Of a stretch of DNA of 63,627 nt, positions 60,069 through 63,627 are shown in pieces. The translations under genes were made by a program, and so were the position numbers. The notes under the pieces are model-generated. The model made no database searches. It had not been told where the DNA came from and saw nothing but the letters and a program-made list of their open reading frames with translations. Numbering within the stretch: position 1 is the first letter of the stretch; every line of letters begins with the position of its first letter. Source of the DNA: DASSBR01 sp035708085 (lineage in GTDB: Bacteria; Pseudomonadota; Gammaproteobacteria; Natronospirales; DASSBR01); assembly GCA_035708085.1 (NCBI GenBank), contig DASSTE010000037.1, forward strand, positions 1 to 63,627. Reading direction: 5' to 3'.

Positions 60069-61349
60069 TTGGAAAACACACCCGCCATCCAGCACGCATT
60101 GGATGTTCTGTACCTCGTAGGCCTGGTTCTCGCCTGCGGTTCCGTCTCCGGCTTCATCGCCACCCGAATTCGCGTCCCGGACATCGTCCTGTTCCTGCTG
60201 GTCGGCATTCTGCTCGGTCCGGAAATCACCGGTGCAATCGACGTCACGTCCGGCTCGGCGCTGAACCAGGTCATTCTGATCTTCGGCGCGTCTTACATCA
60301 TCTTCGACGGCGGCGCGACGGTCGCGCTCAAGGTGCTGAAGAACGTCTGGATCAGCCTGGTGGTGATCGCCACGGTCGGTGTCGTCGTGACCATGATTAT
60401 CGTCGGCTTCGCCGCGCACTGGATTTTCGGAATCCCGCTGGTGGTCGCGATGCTGCTCGGCGCGGTGATCGCGTCTACCGACCCGGCGACACTGGTGCCG
60501 GTGTTCAAGCAGGTGCGCATTCGCGAGCGGGTCTCGCATCTGGTGATGAGCGAGTCGGCGCTGAACGACGCGATGGGGGCGATCATCACCACGGTCATGA
60601 TCGGCCTGGTCATGGGCGGCGCGGGTTTTTCGGTAAGCGACTCGCTGCTGGATCTCGCGCAGCAGGCGGGCCTCGGCATCCTTATCGGCGGCGTCATCGG
60701 CGGCGTGGCGCTGCTGCTGATTGCGCACGAGAAGTTCAATTTCCTGCGCGAATACATGCCGCTGGTGACGCTGGTCGTGGTGGTCGGCGGTTACCTTGGC
60801 GCGGGCCTCTTCAGCGCCAGTGGCTATATGGCCGCGTTCGTCGCCGGCCTGATTATCGGCAACAAGGATCTGCTCGGCCTCGAGATCGCGCCGGGCGAGA
60901 ACAAGGGGTTGCAGGATTTCATCGCCACCACCTCGCTGATCATGCGAATGTTTATTTTCATTCTGCTCGGCAGCCAGGTTGATTTTCATCTGTTGAATCT
61001 GTACTGGGCGGGCGGCATTATTCTGGTCGCCGTGTTCATGCTGATTGCGCGGCCGGTTGCGGTGTTCCTGTGCTGCCTGCCGGATCGGCGGGCAAAATGG
61101 GACATCAAGGAGCTGCTGTTCATGTGCTGGGTCCGTGAAACCGGCGTCATCCCGGCCGCGCTCGCGGGCATGCTGGTCGGCATCAACGCGCCGCACGCAA
61201 ACCTGATTGCATCGGTGGTGTTCATGGCAATCCTGATCACGATCCTGGTGCAGGCGACGACGACCAAATTCTGGGGCGGCAAGCTCGGCCTGCTGCTCGA
61301 GGGGCCGCCGCAGACGCCCCAGGAAATGGGTCATCCGCAGGAGCCTTAG
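60069..61349 (+). CDS. CPA-type cation/proton antiporter
   Basis: A membrane protein of 426 residues with about 12 hydrophobic segments. The start is TTG 60069 with AAGAGA upstream. No ATG is available before the first helix. The core antiporter motifs are VIASTDPATLVPVF and VMSESALNDAMGAI (the Asp-containing ND pair), as in the NhaP-like Na+/H+ and K+/H+ exchangers. It has no C-terminal RCK domain. Ion specificity is not readable. It is followed at 17 bases by an outer-membrane protein gene. Confidence 0.88.
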   Translation: MENTPAIQHALDVLYLVGLVLACGSVSGFIATRIRVPDIVLFLLVGILLGPEITGAIDVTSGSALNQVILIFGASYIIFDGGATVALKVLKNVWISLVVIATVGVVVTMIIVGFAAHWIFGIPLVVAMLLGAVIASTDPATLVPVFKQVRIRERVSHLVMSESALNDAMGAIITTVMIGLVMGGAGFSVSDSLLDLAQQAGLGILIGGVIGGVALLLIAHEKFNFLREYMPLVTLVVVVGGYLGAGLFSASGYMAAFVAGLIIGNKDLLGLEIAPGENKGLQDFIATTSLIMRMFIFILLGSQVDFHLLNLYWAGGIILVAVFMLIARPVAVFLCCLPDRRAKWDIKELLFMCWVRETGVIPAALAGMLVGINAPHANLIASVVFMAILITILVQATTTKFWGGKLGLLLEGPPQTPQEMGHPQEP

Positions 61350-61366
61350 CCGTACAGGGATCGTTT

Positions 61367-61969
61367 ATGAAGTTTTTGATTGCAGGTCTGACGCTCGCGG
61401 CTCTTGCCGCATCCGGTATCGCTTGTGCAAGGGACAAGCCGGCGCCTAACACGCTCGCCTACAGCTATTTGCGGACGAGTTACGTGTCGCAGCAGTCGGA
61501 CTATTTCGACGACGGCGCCCGAGGCTACGCGATCGAAGGCTCATGGCTGATCGACGATCACACCTATCTGCTGGGCAGCGCCGCACGCCTCGATTTCAAT
61601 CGGCTGCCGGGCGAGCAGCGGGTTTACGGCGTCGGCATCGGCTACCAGGAAAATCCGCTGGGCGACATCTCCGCCTTTTTGCAGGCGGAGTTCTTTCGGG
61701 TCAGTGCGAACACGGCGCCCTCGGCATTCGGCGACCACGTCGACGGCTACGCGAAGTTCAGTTGGGGCTTTCGCACGCTGCTCGGCAAGACGTCGCCATG
61801 GGAAGTGGACGGCGCGGTGTATTATGATTCGCATACCAATTTCGGCAGCCGCCATTTCGGCGTATGGCTCGGCGTCGGCGCCGTGTGGAATCATTTCGGC
61901 GTGCGCCTGCTGGGCGACCACAACAGCGTGCAGGATACCGTGCGGCTGAGTCTGAGCTGGTACTTTTAA
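61367..61969 (+). CDS. Predicted outer-membrane beta-barrel protein
   Basis: A protein of 200 residues with a signal peptide (MKFLIAGLTLAALAASGIAC then AR). The mature part alternates aromatic and polar residues in about eight strands (YSYLRTSYVSQQSDYFDDG, YAIEGSWLIDDHTYLLGS, RVYGVGIGYQENPLGDI, YAKFSWGFRTLLG, FGVWLGVGAVWNHFGVRLLG) and ends with a terminal Phe (LSWYF), the BAM recognition signal. It resembles small Ax21-like or OmpA-like barrels, but I do not assign a family. It lies between the antiporter and ugd. Confidence 0.75.
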   Translation: MKFLIAGLTLAALAASGIACARDKPAPNTLAYSYLRTSYVSQQSDYFDDGARGYAIEGSWLIDDHTYLLGSAARLDFNRLPGEQRVYGVGIGYQENPLGDISAFLQAEFFRVSANTAPSAFGDHVDGYAKFSWGFRTLLGKTSPWEVDGAVYYDSHTNFGSRHFGVWLGVGAVWNHFGVRLLGDHNSVQDTVRLSLSWYF

Positions 61970-62003
61970 TCTAATCTACAAGGACGCAGAGAAAGGAATA
62001 AGC

Positions 62004-63326
62004 GTGAATATCACTATTTTTGGATCGGGTTACGTGGGACTGGTCACCGGCACTTGTTTTGCCGATGTGGGCAATCATGTGTTGTGTGTCGACGTGGATG
62101 CGGAGAAAGTTGCACGGCTCAACCGCGGCGATGTGCCGATCCACGAGCCCGGCCTCGAGAAGCTGATCCACCGCAACGCCGAGGCCGGGCGGCTCAAGTT
62201 CACCACGGACATCGCCGCCGGTGTCGCCCACGGCCTGTTCCAGTTCATCGCGGTCGGTACGCCGCCGGATGAGGATGGCTCGGCCGACCTGCAATACGTG
62301 CTGGCGGTGGCGCGCAGCATCGGCGAACACATGCAGGACTTCAAGCTGGTCGTGGATAAATCCACTGTGCCGGTCGGAACAGCGGACAGAGTGCGCGAGA
62401 CGATTGCAGGGGTGCTTTCGGAGCGCGGGGCGGATGTCGATTTCGACGTGGTGTCGAACCCGGAATTTCTGAAGGAAGGCGCGGCGATCGACGATTTCAT
62501 GAAGCCGGACCGCATCGTGGTCGGCGTCGAGCGCGAGCGCAGCATCGAGCTGCTGGAAAATCTGTACGCGCCGTTCAATCGTAACCACAATCGCATGATT
62601 GTGATGGACGTGCGCTCGGCGGAGCTGACCAAGTACGCGGCGAACGCGATGCTGGCGACCAAGATCAGTTTCATGAACGAGATGGCGAATATCGCCGATC
62701 ATGTCGGCGCGGACATCGAGAAGGTGCGCATCGGCATCGGCTCGGACCCCCGCATCGGCTACCACTTCATTTATCCGGGTGCGGGCTACGGCGGTTCATG
62801 TTTTCCGAAGGATGTGCGCGCGCTGGAGCGCACCGCGCGCCAGTACGCTTATGACGGCCGCTTGCTGGCGGCAGTCGAGCAGATCAACGACGATCAGAAA
62901 AAAATCCTGTTTTCGAAGATCGAGAAGCATTTCGGCGGCAATCTGAAAGGCCGCACGATCGCGTTGTGGGGTCTCGCATTCAAGCCCAACACCGACGACA
63001 TGCGCGAGGCCCCGAGCCGCGTGCTGATGGAGGCATTGTGGGAGGCGGGCGCGCGAGTGCGGGCGTTCGACCCCGAGGCGATGGGCGAAACGCGCCGGCT
63101 GTATGGCGAGCGTGACGATCTGACCTTGTGCGAAACGGCCGAGGAAGCCTGTGCCGGCGCCGATGCATTGGTGCTGATGACCGAATGGCGGCCGTTCCGG
63201 AGCCCGGATTTTGATGGCATCAAGGCGGCTTTGTCTGAGCCCGTGATTTTTGACGGTCGGAATGTTTTTGATCCTGACTATTTACGTGGGGCCGGGTTCA
63301 CGTATTACGGGATTGGGCGGCGTTGA
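62004..63326 (+). CDS. ugd: UDP-glucose 6-dehydrogenase
   Basis: A protein of 440 residues from GTG 62004 with AAAGGA upstream. The NAD site is ITIFGSGYVGLVTGTCFADVG, the catalytic cysteine is C266 in GYGGSCFPKDVRAL, and STVPVGT, NPEFLKEG and KYAANAMLATKISFMNE are typical. It oxidises UDP-glucose to UDP-glucuronate for surface polysaccharide or lipid A decoration. The gene is monocistronic or linked to the barrel protein 34 bases upstream, and is followed by a palindromic repeat. Confidence 0.96.
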   Translation: MNITIFGSGYVGLVTGTCFADVGNHVLCVDVDAEKVARLNRGDVPIHEPGLEKLIHRNAEAGRLKFTTDIAAGVAHGLFQFIAVGTPPDEDGSADLQYVLAVARSIGEHMQDFKLVVDKSTVPVGTADRVRETIAGVLSERGADVDFDVVSNPEFLKEGAAIDDFMKPDRIVVGVERERSIELLENLYAPFNRNHNRMIVMDVRSAELTKYAANAMLATKISFMNEMANIADHVGADIEKVRIGIGSDPRIGYHFIYPGAGYGGSCFPKDVRALERTARQYAYDGRLLAAVEQINDDQKKILFSKIEKHFGGNLKGRTIALWGLAFKPNTDDMREAPSRVLMEALWEAGARVRAFDPEAMGETRRLYGERDDLTLCETAEEACAGADALVLMTEWRPFRSPDFDGIKAALSEPVIFDGRNVFDPDYLRGAGFTYYGIGRR

Positions 63327-63333
63327 AGCTGTC

Positions 63334-63481
63334 GCGGGAGGCGATGCGGTGCCTCCTCTCAGGGATGCCGTGAATACGTCCCTGTAGGCTCTGGGTTGGC
63401 ATCCTGCCTCACACAGCCCTGGATGTTGACACCGGACGTATTCACGGCGTTCTGGAAAGATCCTACCGCGCTGCCTCTGCG
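63334..63481. repeat. Long palindromic repeat after ugd (family B, copy 2)
   Basis: The inner arms GCCGTGAATACGTCC (63367-63381) and GGACGTATTCACGGC (63434-63448) are perfect. Weaker pairing continues outward over about 48 bases each side (63334-63381 and 63434-63481, both with GAGGC and GCGGT in register). The loop holds CCTGTAGGCTC, also in the purM-purN copy. The 218-base gap from ugd to the next gene contains nothing else clear except a GGCTGG-aa-CCAGCC inverted repeat at 63506-63519. Confidence 0.65.
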
Positions 63482-63544
63482 CAAGCCCGCCCGAACCAGC
63501 AATTTGGCTGGAACCAGCCGTCTTCTCTTGCGATAATTACCTGC

Positions 63545-63627
63545 GTGAACGACATCTCCATCTTCGCGGCACTCGCCGCCGGCATTGTTTCCTTCCTGTC
63601 CCCGTGCGTCCTGCCGCTGGTACCAGG
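63545..63627 (+). CDS. CcdA/DsbD-like cytochrome c biogenesis membrane protein, N-terminal fragment
   Basis: Twenty-seven codons from GTG 63545 to the right edge. The visible part NDISIFAALAAGIVSFLSPC then VLPLVPG is the first membrane helix of the CcdA/DsbD transmembrane family, with the conserved SPCVLPL motif holding one redox cysteine. Such proteins carry electrons from cytoplasmic thioredoxin to the periplasm. Whether it is the short CcdA form or part of a longer DsbD cannot be told from this window. Confidence 0.75.
   Translation, partial: MNDISIFAALAAGIVSFLSPCVLPLVP

Overview
The window is about 63.6 kb of GC-rich (roughly 60% or more), densely packed chromosomal DNA. It reads as core genome of a gammaproteobacterium. 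The clues are gene orders typical of that class: tig-clpP-clpX-lon-hupB-ppiD, gloB-methyltransferase-rnhA-dnaQ, metG-mrp-dcd, rsxB-nth, purMN next to DUF2066-hda, wrbA-DUF2069, and an RNase T gene. An AddAB-like nuclease pair and a lipoyl-E3 fusion suggest a lineage outside the enterics. I do not name a genus. No prophage, insertion sequence, integrase or CRISPR array was seen.

Layout. 1-2.9 kb (minus): type IV pilus minor pilin operon fimT-pilV-pilW-pilX-pilY1, with pilY1 running off the left edge. 3-6.7 kb (plus): AidB-like acyl-CoA dehydrogenase, then tolC-tetR behind a promoter overlapped by a 30-bp palindrome. 6.7-18.7 kb: YccA-type membrane protein, an AddB-like/AddA-like DNA-end-processing pair, a cytosolic 5'-nucleotidase and two secreted metallopeptidases (M13, M61). 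18.7-25 kb: ClC channel/transporter with CBS domains, cyclopropane fatty acid synthase, Fe superoxide dismutase, CGFS glutaredoxin, RNase T and PyrC. 25-31 kb: complete pyruvate dehydrogenase operon aceE-aceF-lpdA. 31-37 kb (minus): metG-rsxB-nth, two small membrane proteins, a CYP152-like P450 and alkB. 37-45.6 kb: TlpA-like thioredoxin, mrp, dcd, purM, purN, DUF3108, DUF2066, hda, DUF2069, wrbA and a sulfotransferase. 45.6-54.3 kb: tRNA-Leu, tig-clpP-clpX-lon-hupB, tRNA-Val, tRNA-Asp and ppiD. 54.4-63.6 kb: fabI, mltD, gloB, methyltransferase, rnhA, dnaQ, a cation/proton antiporter, an outer-membrane beta-barrel protein, ugd and the first codons of a CcdA/DsbD-like gene.

The genes group into pilus assembly, protein quality control (tig, ClpXP, Lon, PpiD), DNA repair and replication control (AddAB-like, nth, alkB, hda, dnaQ, rnhA), redox and iron-sulfur work (sodB, grxD, rsxB, mrp, wrbA) and central metabolism.

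The most unusual signal is not a gene. It is a family of degenerate 7-bp tandem repeats (units like GAGGTCA or GCGGTAA), usually arranged as inverted arrays. They sit at gene 3' ends and supply the last codons or the stop codon of at least five genes, and one copy lies in frame inside the AddB-like gene. A second, unrelated palindromic repeat with about 100-150-bp copies occurs between purM and purN and after ugd. Both may be genome-wide repeat families and deserve a search.
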